Positions 18,058 to 26,941 of a DNA stretch of 64,000 nt are shown piece by piece. The translations under genes were made by a program, and so were the position numbers. The notes under the pieces were generated by a model. It was not told where the DNA came from, searched no databases, and saw nothing but the letters and a program-made list of their open reading frames with translations. Numbering within the stretch: position 1 is the stretch's first letter; every line of letters begins with the position of its first letter. Location of the stretch: assembly GCF_036227225.1 (NCBI RefSeq), contig NZ_CP109444.1, positions 1,860,001 through 1,924,000 on the forward strand, written 5' to 3'. The stretch is from Streptomyces sp. NBC_01478 (GTDB taxonomy: Bacteria > Actinomycetota > Actinomycetes > Streptomycetales > Streptomycetaceae).

Positions 18058-19800
18058 ATGGACACCCGCCGTCCCCCGCTCGCGCCCGCGTACCGGACTC
18101 TGCCCGAGTACGTGCGGCACTGGGCCGAACTCACCCCGGACCGCCGGGCGTTCACGTTCGTCGACCATCCCGCCCCCGACTCCCGCGGTGTGCACCGCAC
18201 TTTGACCTGGCAGCGGCTGGATCTGCGCGTGCGGGCACTGGCCGCCCGGATCGCCGAGCACGCCGAACCCGGCGCGCGGGTCGCCCTGTTGTGCCCGCAG
18301 GGGACGGACTACATCACCGGATTCCTCGCGGCCCTGACGGCCGGGACGGTGGCCGTGCCGCTGTATCCGCCCGGGCTGCCGGGGCAGGGCGACCGGCTCG
18401 TCGGGGTGTTGGGCGACGCGCGCCCCTCCGTCGTGGTGACCACCGAGCGGGTCCTCGCGGAGGTGACCGACTTCTGCGAGCGCGCCCATGTACCGGTCCT
18501 CGCGGCGGACCGGGTCCCGGACTTCGCCGCCCTCGACTGGCAGGCGCCCGCGCCGGATCCGGCCGCGACCGCCTACCTCCAGTACACCTCCGGCTCCACC
18601 CGCGCCCCGGCCGGCGTGGAGATCACCCACGCCAACGTCGTCGCCAACGCCCGCCAGGCGCTCGCCGCCTACGGTGCCGACACGCATCAGGTGACCTGCG
18701 TGGGCTGGCTGCCGCTCTACCACGACATGGGGCTGGTGCTGAGCGTCGCGGCCCCGGTCGTGCGCGGGCTGCTGTCGGTGCTCATGGATCCGACCGCGTT
18801 CCTCCACGAACCGGCGCGCTGGCTGAGGCTGTTGGCCGCGCATCCGCAGGCGCTGAGCGCCGCGCCCAACTTCGCCTACGACTACTGCGCCTCCGCCGTC
18901 ACCGGGGCGCAGAAGGAGGGGCTGCGGCTGGACGGGGTCGCCGCGTTGCTCAACGGCAGCGAACCCGTCCGGCCCGGCACCGCCGACCGTTTCCACGCCG
19001 CGTTCGCCGCGCAGGGGCTCGCGGCGGACGTGCACTGTCCGTCGTACGGGCTCGCCGAGGCCACCGTCTTCGTCAGCGCCGCCCGGCCCGGCCGCCCGCT
19101 CGGCCGGTTCGCCCTCGACCGTGACGCCCTCACCGCCGGGAAGGCCCTGCCCGCGCGGCCCGACGACCCCCGCGCCGTACTGCTGGCGGGGTGCGGAACG
19201 CCGGTGGGGCAGCGCGTGCGCATCGTCGATCCGGTCGCCCGTGCCGTGCTGACCGAGGGCGAGGTCGGGGAGATCTGGGTGCAGGGTCCGAACGTGGGCC
19301 GCGGCTACTGGAACAACTCCGCGCAGACCGGGAGCGTCTTCGGCGCCACGCTCGGCGCGGACGCGCCGGGGAGTTGGCTGCGCACCGGCGACCTCGGGAC
19401 CGTCCTGGAGGGGCAGTTGATCGTCACCGGCCGGCTCAAGGACCTCATCGTCGTCGACGGCCGCAACCACTATCCGCAGGACGTGGAGGCCACCGCCCAG
19501 GACGCGCATCACGCCGTACGACGCGACCGGCTCGCCGCGTTCGGGGTGCCGGGCGGCATGGGTGAGCGGGTGGTGGTCGTCGTCGAGCACGCGCGCACGA
19601 CCAGCCTCGCCGACATCGACGTACCGGCCCTGACGCAGGCCGTGCGCGCGGCCGTCTCCGCCCGGCACGGGCTGCGGCTCGCCGACGTCGTCCTCGTGGC
19701 GCCGGGCACCGTGCCCCGCACCTCCAGCGGCAAGGTGTCGCGCGCCCTGACCCGCACCCGCTACCTGGAGGGCGCCTACGCGGCGGAGACCGCGGTATGA
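18058..19800 (+). CDS. Fatty acyl-AMP ligase (FadD32-like)
   Basis: 580 residues of the adenylate-forming superfamily. The phosphate-binding loop reads LQYTSGSTRAPAGVEITH near residue 180, a form seen in fatty acyl-AMP ligases. Further motifs are WLPLYHDMGL, SYGLAEAT near residue 330, WLRTGDLG near 443 and GRLKDLIVVDGRNHYPQDVE near 460, the last also typical of this subgroup. The C-terminal lysine region is RTSSGKVSRAL. Such enzymes activate a long-chain acid as acyl-AMP and pass it to an acyl carrier domain without CoA. The stop overlaps the start of the synthase gene by four bases, and that synthase opens with a carrier domain, so the two are partners. A 100-base gap with no evident hairpin separates it from the carboxylase gene. 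Confidence 0.93.
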   Translation: MDTRRPPLAPAYRTLPEYVRHWAELTPDRRAFTFVDHPAPDSRGVHRTLTWQRLDLRVRALAARIAEHAEPGARVALLCPQGTDYITGFLAALTAGTVAVPLYPPGLPGQGDRLVGVLGDARPSVVVTTERVLAEVTDFCERAHVPVLAADRVPDFAALDWQAPAPDPAATAYLQYTSGSTRAPAGVEITHANVVANARQALAAYGADTHQVTCVGWLPLYHDMGLVLSVAAPVVRGLLSVLMDPTAFLHEPARWLRLLAAHPQALSAAPNFAYDYCASAVTGAQKEGLRLDGVAALLNGSEPVRPGTADRFHAAFAAQGLAADVHCPSYGLAEATVFVSAARPGRPLGRFALDRDALTAGKALPARPDDPRAVLLAGCGTPVGQRVRIVDPVARAVLTEGEVGEIWVQGPNVGRGYWNNSAQTGSVFGATLGADAPGSWLRTGDLGTVLEGQLIVTGRLKDLIVVDGRNHYPQDVEATAQDAHHAVRRDRLAAFGVPGGMGERVVVVVEHARTTSLADIDVPALTQAVRAAVSARHGLRLADVVLVAPGTVPRTSSGKVSRALTRTRYLEGAYAAETAV

Positions 19801-22800
19801 CGGCCGCCGACGCGAGAACGCTGCTGCGCCGCCGCATCGCGCAACGGGTCGCCGAGTGGAACGGCACGCCGGTCGACGACGTCCCGACGGACCGACCGCT
19901 CGCCGACCTCGGCATGTCCTCACGCGACGCGGTCGTGCTGGCGGGCGAGTTGTCCTCGCTGACGGGACGTGAGCTGCCGGCGACCCTGCTGTGGGAGGCG
20001 CCGACCGTGGACGCGCTGGTGGAGCGGGTGTGCGGTACGACGATGACACGTGTCGCTCGGGAGACCCCGGCCCCGGTGACACCCGGCGAACCCGTCGCGG
20101 TCATCGGCGTCGGTTGCCGACTGCCGGGCGGGGTGCGCGGTCCGGCCGACTACTGGCGGCTGCTCATCGACGGCGTCGACGCGATCGGCCGCGTTCCCGA
20201 GGACAGATGGGGCGACTTCTCGGCGTTCCCGCCCCCCGAAGTGCCTGTGCACGGCGGGTACTTGGACGACATCGCCGGGTTCGACGCCGACTTCTTCCGC
20301 GTCACCCCGCGCGAGGCCGCGGTGATGGACCCGCAACAACGCATCCTCCTGGAGGTCGTCCGCGAGACCCTCGACCACGCCGCCGTGCCCGCCACCGCTC
20401 TGGCGGGCACGGCCACCGGCATCTACGTCGGTGTCTCGGCCCCGGAGTACGGACAGCTCACCGGCGCCGATGCCGCAGCCGTCGATCCGTGGGCCCCGGC
20501 GGGCGCGGCGCTCAGTGTGACGGCGGGCCGGCTGGCGTACGTGCTGGACACGCACGGGCCCAACATGGCGGTGGACACGGCCTGTTCGTCCTCGCTGGTC
20601 GCCGTGCACCAGGCCTGTGCCAGCCTCCGCAGCGGCGAGACCGACGCGGCGATCGCCGCCGGGGTCAACGTCCTGCTGTCCCCCGTCGTCGGCGTCGCCT
20701 TCCAACGGGCGGGCGCCCTCGCCCCGGACGGCCGCTGCAAGCCCTTCTCCGCGGCGGCGGACGGCATCGGTCGCGGTGAGGGCTGCGCGGCGGTGCTGTT
20801 GAAGCGGCTGTCCGACGCGGAACGGGACGGCGACCGTGTCCTCGCGGTCATCCGGGCCACCGTGGTCAACTCGGACGGCCGCTCGAACGGGCTGCTGGCC
20901 CCCAACCCCGCCGCTCAGCAAGCCCTGTTGACGAGCGCGTACACACGGGCCGGACTCACCCCGGCCCACGTCGACCACGTCGAGGCGCACGGGACCGGCA
21001 CCCCGCTCGGCGACCCGATCGAGGCGGGCGCTCTCGGCGCGGTGCTGGGCGCGGGCCGTGACCCCGAACAGCCGTTGCTGCTCGGCTCGGTGAAGGGGAA
21101 TCTCGGCCATTTGGAGTCCGCCGCGGGCATCACCGGCCTGGTGAAGACGGTCCTCGCCCTCCACCACGACCTCGTCCCGCCCTCGCTGCACGGCGGCACC
21201 CTCGACGACGGACGGCTGCGCCTGGTCACCGAGCCCGAACCCTGGCCCCGCTACGGCGGTACGGCCACCGCGGGCGTCTCGGGCTTCGGGTTCGGCGGCA
21301 CCAACGCCCATGCCGTACTGGAGGAATGGCGGCCCGCGTTCCTCCCGGTCGACACGCCCGACGTCCTCCGGGTGGAAGAGCCCGCCGCCCGCCTGCACCT
21401 CCTCTCCGACGTCGACACCGAGCGGGTCCGCGACACCGCGTCCCGTCTCGCCGCGTGGCTCCGCACCCCCGAAGGGAGCGCCGCCCGCCCCGCCGACGTG
21501 GCGCGCACGCTCGCGGGACGGGCGGGGCGTGGGCCGGTACGTGCGGCGGCCGTCGCGGGTGGCGGGGGCGAACTGGCCGAGGTGCTGGACGCGTTGGGGC
21601 AGGGCGGCCAGGACGCTCGGGTGCTGACCGGCGACCGCGATCTCGTAGGGCGCGGTCCGGTATGGGTGTTCTCCGGGTACGGCAGCCAGTGGACCGGCAT
21701 GGGGCGCCAACTGCTCCTGGAGGAACCGGTGTTCGCCGCCGCCGTGGAGAAGCTCGACGCACAGGTGGCCGACGTGTTCGGCTTCTCGCTCCAGGAGCAC
21801 CTGGCCTCCGCCGGGGATCTCGACTCGCTGGATGCCGCCCAACCTGTCCTGTTCGGCGTCCAGTTGGCGCTCGCCGAGCTGTGGCGGTCGTACGGCGTCG
21901 AACCGGTCGCCGTGATCGGCCACTCCCTGGGCGAGGTGGCCGCCGCCGTCTGCGCGGGCGCGCTGGACGTGGCGGACGCGGCCCGGATCGTCGCCGTACG
22001 GGCTCGGCTGCTCGGGCGGTTGCAGGGCGGCGCGATGGCCGTGGTCGACCTCGCGGACGGCGAACTGCCCACCCTGGAGCGGGACTTCCCGGGGGTTCAC
22101 GTCGCCGTGCACTCCTCGCCCCGGCAGAAGGTCGTCACCGGGGACGAGATGGCCGTGGCCCGGCTGGTGCGCGGGCTGGAGGAGCGAGGGCGAGCCGCCC
22201 GGGTGATGCGGGTCGTCGGTGCCGGGCACTCACCGCAGGTGGATCCGCTGTTGCCGGAACTGGCCGAGGCCCTCGCGGACGTCCGGGGCCGGTCCCCGCG
22301 CATCCCCGTCTACTCGACCGTCCTCGACGAGCCGCGCGGCGCCTGCGAGTTCGACGCCGAGCACTGGGCCGCGAACCTGCGTCGGCCGGTGCGCCTGGAC
22401 CGGGCTCTCGCCGCCGCGGCGGCCGACGGCCACAGCGCCTTCGTCGAGATCTCGCCGCATCCGGTCCTCGCCCGGGCCGCCGCCGACAACGTGCCCGGCG
22501 CTCTCACCGTCGGCTCGCTGCGCCGCGACGCGGCCGGATCCGCCGCGTTCCTCGCGCAGTTGGGCGCCTTGTACGCGGCGGGACTGGACCTGCCGCTGCC
22601 GTCCGGCCGCGTCATCGACCTCCCGGCACCGCGCTGGCGGCACGTCCGGTACTGGTGGACCGACGGCCGAACCCCTGTCGCGGCGCACGCCGCTCACCGC
22701 TGGGCAGAGCCGTCCCCAGCACCGTTCCCGGAGGACTCGCCGGCCGCTCGCGTCAGCCACCACATCGCCACCGTCACCGGCCATCCGGCGGCCCGGATCA

Positions 22801-23744
22801 CCCCCGCCACGGCACTGACCGACCTCGGCCTGGACTCCCTCATGGCCGTCCGCATCCGTACCGCACTGGAACGCGACTTCGGCGTCGAGCTGCACCTGCG
22901 CGACCTCTTCGACGCCACCACGGTCGCCGAACTGGCCGACCGCGTGAGCCAGTTGACCGACTCGACGCACCCCCCGCTCTTCCTCTTCCACGCCGCCGGC
23001 GGAACCACCGACGTCTACCGCGCACTCGGCCAACTCCTGGGCGCCGACCGGCCGGTGCACGGACTGGACCGAATCGAGGACGCCCGTACCGTGTCCGAGA
23101 AGGCCCGCCGCTACGCCGAGGAGATCATCGCCGTCCGTCCCGACGGGCCGTATCTGTTGGGCGGTTGGTCCTTCGGCGGGTTCGTCGCGCAGGAGACGGC
23201 ACGTCAACTCACCGCGTCCGGGCGGGATGTCGGACTCGTCGTGCTCATCGATGCGGTACGCCCCCTCCCCCGGCCGGACCGCGTGCGCACCCATCTCACG
23301 GGTTTCGCCCGGCACATCGCCGACACCTACGGGGTCCGACTCGCCCTGCCCTACGACGAGCTCGTGGCGATGGACGACGACCACGAGCGCATCGACCTCG
23401 TGCTGCGCACCCTGCGCGAGGCCGTGACGGTGCCGCCGGCCGCGTTGGAGCATCAGCGCGCCTCGTACCTGGACCTGCGGATCGGTGAGGCGCACCGGCC
23501 GGGACGGTACGAGGGCCGGGTGGTCCTGTACCGGGCCACCGAACCGGCTCCGCACACCGTGCGCGACCCGGCGTACGAACGGGACGACGACGCGCTCGGC
23601 TGGGACGAGGTGTGCCCGCGGCTGACGGTCGTACCGGTGGCGGGGCATCACCTGTCGCTGCTCGACCCGCCGTACGTCGACGAGATCGCCGCCCATCTGC
23701 GGCGGGTGCTCGCCTCGCCGGGCGGACCCGCCGAATCGGACTGA
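19797..23744 (+). CDS. Pks13-like condensing synthase, ACP-KS-AT-ACP-TE
   Basis: 1315 residues with five domains in the order of mycobacterial Pks13, but without long linkers. An N-terminal carrier domain has DLGMSSRDAV with attachment Ser near 42. The ketosynthase (about 97-510) has DTACSSS (C263), VEAHGTGTPLGDP (H398) and KGNLGHLES (H438). The acyltransferase (about 620-910) has GHSLGE (S710); the specificity position reads GAGHS, neither the malonyl HAFH nor the methylmalonyl YASH form. The second carrier has LGLDSL (S1014). The thioesterase (about 1058-1310) has GGWSFGG (S1125) and a C-terminal GHHLSLLDPPYV His region. There is no ketoreductase. By homology it would join a FAAL-activated acyl chain to a carboxyacyl chain and release an alpha-alkyl beta-keto acyl product, perhaps onto a sugar. 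Confidence 0.93.
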   Translation: MTAADARTLLRRRIAQRVAEWNGTPVDDVPTDRPLADLGMSSRDAVVLAGELSSLTGRELPATLLWEAPTVDALVERVCGTTMTRVARETPAPVTPGEPVAVIGVGCRLPGGVRGPADYWRLLIDGVDAIGRVPEDRWGDFSAFPPPEVPVHGGYLDDIAGFDADFFRVTPREAAVMDPQQRILLEVVRETLDHAAVPATALAGTATGIYVGVSAPEYGQLTGADAAAVDPWAPAGAALSVTAGRLAYVLDTHGPNMAVDTACSSSLVAVHQACASLRSGETDAAIAAGVNVLLSPVVGVAFQRAGALAPDGRCKPFSAAADGIGRGEGCAAVLLKRLSDAERDGDRVLAVIRATVVNSDGRSNGLLAPNPAAQQALLTSAYTRAGLTPAHVDHVEAHGTGTPLGDPIEAGALGAVLGAGRDPEQPLLLGSVKGNLGHLESAAGITGLVKTVLALHHDLVPPSLHGGTLDDGRLRLVTEPEPWPRYGGTATAGVSGFGFGGTNAHAVLEEWRPAFLPVDTPDVLRVEEPAARLHLLSDVDTERVRDTASRLAAWLRTPEGSAARPADVARTLAGRAGRGPVRAAAVAGGGGELAEVLDALGQGGQDARVLTGDRDLVGRGPVWVFSGYGSQWTGMGRQLLLEEPVFAAAVEKLDAQVADVFGFSLQEHLASAGDLDSLDAAQPVLFGVQLALAELWRSYGVEPVAVIGHSLGEVAAAVCAGALDVADAARIVAVRARLLGRLQGGAMAVVDLADGELPTLERDFPGVHVAVHSSPRQKVVTGDEMAVARLVRGLEERGRAARVMRVVGAGHSPQVDPLLPELAEALADVRGRSPRIPVYSTVLDEPRGACEFDAEHWAANLRRPVRLDRALAAAAADGHSAFVEISPHPVLARAAADNVPGALTVGSLRRDAAGSAAFLAQLGALYAAGLDLPLPSGRVIDLPAPRWRHVRYWWTDGRTPVAAHAAHRWAEPSPAPFPEDSPAARVSHHIATVTGHPAARITPATALTDLGLDSLMAVRIRTALERDFGVELHLRDLFDATTVAELADRVSQLTDSTHPPLFLFHAAGGTTDVYRALGQLLGADRPVHGLDRIEDARTVSEKARRYAEEIIAVRPDGPYLLGGWSFGGFVAQETARQLTASGRDVGLVVLIDAVRPLPRPDRVRTHLTGFARHIADTYGVRLALPYDELVAMDDDHERIDLVLRTLREAVTVPPAALEHQRASYLDLRIGEAHRPGRYEGRVVLYRATEPAPHTVRDPAYERDDDALGWDEVCPRLTVVPVAGHHLSLLDPPYVDEIAAHLRRVLASPGGPAESD

Positions 23745-23753
23745 GGAGCCGCC

Positions 23754-24743
23754 ATGCCCTGCCACCGCCCTGCCGGAACGTCCCCGAACGCCGACCGGCC
23801 GCACCCTTCTCCCACCGGCCCGTCCCGCCGTACCGTCGCCCGGGCCACGGCGGCCACGGGACTGGCCGCGCTGTTCGGCGCCACGGTCTCCGTGGGCCGG
23901 GCGCGGGCCGCGACCCAGGTCTCGGCGCGCACCTTCGACGTGTCCGTGGCCTCCCCCGCGCTGGGGCGCAGCGCACCGGTGCGGCTCATCCTGCCGTCGG
24001 ACTTCGCCGCGCAACCCGCTCGGACGTATCCCGTGCTGTATCTGCTGCACGGGGCGCACGACGACTACACGTCCTGGACGCGGGAGACGGACATCGAGGC
24101 GTTCACCGAGGGCCGCGACCTGATCGTGGCGATGCCGGACGCGGGTCCCACCGGCATTCCGAGTGCCTGGCGCGGCGGCCCGGACTACGAGACCTTCCAA
24201 CTCCAGGAGATTCCGGCGCTGTTGGCCCGCGACTACCGGGCGTCCGGGGTGCGGGCCGTCGCCGGGGTGTCCACCGGGGGTTACGGCGCGATGGCGCACG
24301 CGGCCCGCCATCCGGGCGCGTTCACCGCCGCCGCGTCCTACAGCGGCATCCTCGACACCACGGCGCCCGGGGTGCCCTCGCTGGTGGACGCGATCGTGGC
24401 CCGCGAGAGCTTGTCGCCGCTCTCCCTGTGGGGCAATCCCCTGCTGGACGCGCCGACTTGGCGCGGCTTCAATCCGCGCGCCCAGGCCGGCGGGCTGCGC
24501 GGGACGCCCTTGTACGTGTCCAACGGCAGTGGTGTGGTGGGAGGTTCGGGCGACTGGCTGCCGGAGGCGCTGGAGAGTCTGCTGTGGCCCTCCGCGCACA
24601 GTTTCACCGGCGTTCTCGCGCTGCTCGGCATTCCGGTCACCACGCACTTCTACTCGGGTGGTGGACACAGTTGGGCTTACTGGAAAGGGGAGTTCACGGC
24701 CTCGTGGCCGATGCTCGCCGGTGCGCTGGGGCTGCCGGAGTGA
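23754..24743 (+). CDS. Secreted antigen-85-like acyltransferase/esterase (PF00756 family)
   Basis: 329 residues. The N-terminus has TGPSRRTVARATAATGLAAL, a twin-arginine-like signal, with cleavage near GRARA (51). The alpha/beta hydrolase domain has YPVLYLLHGAHDDYTSW, nucleophile elbow GVSTGGYGAM (S173) and GGGHSWAYWKGEF (H305), which closely resembles the HSWEYW stretch of antigen 85 mycolyltransferases. Antigen 85 proteins move mycolyl groups from trehalose monomycolate to envelope glycans or trehalose. Nine bases separate it from the synthase gene and GGAG precedes the start, so it is in the same operon. By context it would transfer the synthase product outside the cell; a plain esterase role is the alternative. 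Confidence 0.88.
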   Translation: MPCHRPAGTSPNADRPHPSPTGPSRRTVARATAATGLAALFGATVSVGRARAATQVSARTFDVSVASPALGRSAPVRLILPSDFAAQPARTYPVLYLLHGAHDDYTSWTRETDIEAFTEGRDLIVAMPDAGPTGIPSAWRGGPDYETFQLQEIPALLARDYRASGVRAVAGVSTGGYGAMAHAARHPGAFTAAASYSGILDTTAPGVPSLVDAIVARESLSPLSLWGNPLLDAPTWRGFNPRAQAGGLRGTPLYVSNGSGVVGGSGDWLPEALESLLWPSAHSFTGVLALLGIPVTTHFYSGGGHSWAYWKGEFTASWPMLAGALGLPE

Positions 24744-24865
24744 TGTCGGTGCAGCCGGGGCACGGAACGGAGCGCAGGGGACGTCCGTCCAACACGGGAC
24801 GTCCCCCTCGTCCCACGGGCAACGGTCCGTGGGCGAGCCGCCTCCGGGGGAAAGGAGTGTCCGTC

Positions 24866-26122
24866 GTGGCTGTCCCCACCCCGCGCGGAGTACCCACCGA
24901 GCCCGGAACGGCGCTGGTTCCCCCCGACCTGGCCGAGCTGCTGCGCGCCCAACTCGCCGCCGTCTCCAGCGAGGTGGAGGAGGTGGTGCGCAGCCAGGTG
25001 CCCGAGTACGCGCGGCCGGCCGACGGGACCTACCGCGAAAACCTCAGGTCCGGGGTGGTGCAGGCGCTCACGCTGTTCGTCGACCACATCGCGGACCCGC
25101 ACGGCCAGAACGCCGCGATGGCGGCGGCGTACTACGAGGAACTCGGGCGCGGCGAGGCCCTGGAGGGCCGCAGCCTGGAGGCGCTCCAGTCGGCGATCCG
25201 CGTGGGCGGGATGCACGCCTGGCGGCTGATGGGCCGTACGGCGGAGGAACTCGGCCTGGATTCGGCGGTGGTGGCCGCGCTGGGCGAGCTGGCGTTCCGG
25301 ACCGTGCACGAGGTCGCGGAGGCGGCCGCCGCCGGGTACGCGCAGGCGCAGTCCCGCAGCGCGGGCGAGGTGGAGCGGCGGCGCCGAAGACTGCTCGAAC
25401 TGCTGCTGGGCGAGGGGCCGTTGGCGCCGGAGGCGCTGCAGGACCTGGCGCACGGCGCGCGCTGGCGGGTGCCGTCGCGGGTTGCCGTGATCGCGCTGGC
25501 GGGCCCCGCGGACCCACGTGCGGAGGACCGGCCGCCGGCGATGCCGGGCGCGCTGGCGGACATGGAGTCCCGGCCGCCGCGGGTGCTGGTGCCGGACCCG
25601 GAGGGCTACGGCCGGTTCGGCGGGCGGTCGTTCGTCCTCGGCCTGGGCGGCCGTCCGGCGGCGATCGGTCCTACGGTGCCGGTCGTCGAGGCCGCGCGGT
25701 CCTTGCACTGGGCGACGCGGGCGTTGGGGCTGATGGGCCGCGGGGTGCTGCCCCGGCAGGGCGTGGTGCTGTGCGCCGACCATCTCTCGACGCTGCTGCT
25801 GCACAGCGACGAACCGCTGCTGGCCCAACTGGAGTTACGGGCCCTCGCACCGCTGGACGCCGCTTCCGAGGGCCAACGCCCGCGGCTGGCCGAGACCTTG
25901 CTGGCCTGGCTGCTCAGCGGCAGCAACGTCCCCGATGTCGCCGCCCGGCTCCACATCCACCCGCAGACGGTCCGCTATCGCCTGCGCCAACTGGAGAAGC
26001 TCTTCGGCGCGTCCCTGCACGACCCGGGAACCCGCCTTGATCTGATCCTCGCGCTGCGTTCGGCGGAATTACGGGACGGTGAGCACGACTCACGACCCGA
26101 CAAAAACAGAGACGGTTTCTGA
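24866..26122 (+). CDS. PucR-type transcriptional regulator with two TTA codons
   Basis: 418 residues. The C-terminus carries the PucR/CdaR-type helix-turn-helix: SNVPDVAARLHIHPQTVRYR followed by LRQLEKLFG near residues 350-385. The middle is a GGDEF-like/PucR linker, and the N-terminal half (about 20-170) is helical. AAAGGAG at 24851-24857 sets the GTG at 24866; a GTG at 24857 lies inside that ribosome site. Leucines 324 and 402 are encoded by TTA (25835-25837 and 26069-26071), so synthesis should depend on the bldA tRNA. It sits 122 bases after the acyltransferase gene on the same strand and may control the cassette. Confidence 0.88.
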   Translation: MAVPTPRGVPTEPGTALVPPDLAELLRAQLAAVSSEVEEVVRSQVPEYARPADGTYRENLRSGVVQALTLFVDHIADPHGQNAAMAAAYYEELGRGEALEGRSLEALQSAIRVGGMHAWRLMGRTAEELGLDSAVVAALGELAFRTVHEVAEAAAAGYAQAQSRSAGEVERRRRRLLELLLGEGPLAPEALQDLAHGARWRVPSRVAVIALAGPADPRAEDRPPAMPGALADMESRPPRVLVPDPEGYGRFGGRSFVLGLGGRPAAIGPTVPVVEAARSLHWATRALGLMGRGVLPRQGVVLCADHLSTLLLHSDEPLLAQLELRALAPLDAASEGQRPRLAETLLAWLLSGSNVPDVAARLHIHPQTVRYRLRQLEKLFGASLHDPGTRLDLILALRSAELRDGEHDSRPDKNRDGF

Positions 26123-26216
26123 ATTCCCGTCCATAACACCGGTCACGGGAACGCGAATACCTTCGGGACAGTCCTTTCCACAGGCGCCGCAAGCGCCCCA
26201 CCCTCAAAGGATTCCC

Positions 26217-26858
26217 ATGCGTATTCGCTTATGCCTCGCCGCGCTCTCGCTGGCCGGCGGGGCCGGGCTCGCCACCCTCTCCGCACCCGCCGCGTCGGCC
26301 GCCACCTGTTCGGATCTCGATGTCGTGGCAGCCCGTGGCACCTTCGAGCCGGGCACACTCGGCCTGATCGTCGGCGACCCGGTGTTCTCCGCGCTCCAGC
26401 AGAAAATCACCGGAAAGACTCTCTCCAGCTATGCGGTGAACTATCCGGCCGACCTTTCCCTCACGTCCGCCGCGACGGGAAACCTCGATGTGGTGAATCA
26501 CGTCAACGCGCAGGCGGCGGCCTGCCCGAATCAGCGTTTCATTCTCGTCGGCTATTCGCAGGGCGCGAACGTCGTCGACAACTCCCTCGGAATCAGCAGC
26601 GACGGCGCGGTGGTCGGCAGCCCGATCGTGGCGACCATCCCCGCGGCGGTCGAGCCGAAGGTCGCCGCGGTGCTGCTGTTCGGCAACCCGATCCGGGCCC
26701 TCGGCAAGAGCGTCACCGGCACCTACCAGAGCCGCACCATCGACTTCTGTGCCAACGGTGACCCCATCTGCCAGAACGGCGGAACCGACGTCCTCGCCCA
26801 CCTCGGCTACACCTCCGACGCGGGCGCGGCGGCGACGTTCGCCGCGGGCAGGATCTGA
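26217..26858 (+). CDS. Secreted cutinase-family esterase (Culp-like)
   Basis: 213 residues with a Sec signal ending at APAASA (about 28). The mature protein begins ATCSDLDVVAARGTFEPGTL, the usual cutinase start. The catalytic Ser is in ILVGYSQGANVVDN (S114); Asp is in GDPICQNG (about D182) and His in VLAHLGY (about H195). Four cysteines allow the two family disulfides. The fifth codon is TTA (26229-26231), giving bldA dependence like the regulator before it. In mycobacteria a cutinase-like enzyme (Rv3802c) is encoded within the mycolate locus, which gives this location meaning; hydrolysis of plant cutin or lipid esters is the simple alternative. A strong hairpin follows the gene. Confidence 0.9.
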   Translation: MRIRLCLAALSLAGGAGLATLSAPAASAATCSDLDVVAARGTFEPGTLGLIVGDPVFSALQQKITGKTLSSYAVNYPADLSLTSAATGNLDVVNHVNAQAAACPNQRFILVGYSQGANVVDNSLGISSDGAVVGSPIVATIPAAVEPKVAAVLLFGNPIRALGKSVTGTYQSRTIDFCANGDPICQNGGTDVLAHLGYTSDAGAAATFAAGRI

Positions 26859-26891
26859 GCCGTAGCAACGCGGCAGGGCGCGAACAAGACG

Positions 26892-26925
26892 GTAGGGCCC
26901 GGGAGTTGACCCTCCCGGGCCCTAC
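26892..26925. terminator. Perfect 14-bp hairpin between convergent genes
   Basis: GTAGGGCCCGGGAG (26892-26905) pairs perfectly with CTCCCGGGCCCTAC (26912-26925) around a six-base loop. It sits between the cutinase stop and the stop of the minus-strand hydrolase, so it can end transcription from both sides. Confidence 0.85.
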
Positions 26926-26941
26926 TGGTGCGCGGGGAGGG

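Noticed and set aside
24877..25828. Minus-strand frame opposite the PucR-type regulator
   Set aside because: Shadow frame; the plus-strand product has a clear helix-turn-helix and a good ribosome site.
16389..26858. Ordinary type I polyketide antibiotic cluster
   Set aside because: Only one condensing module, with a FAAL-served carrier and Pks13 domain order, no tailoring, resistance or exporter genes, and an antigen-85-like enzyme instead.
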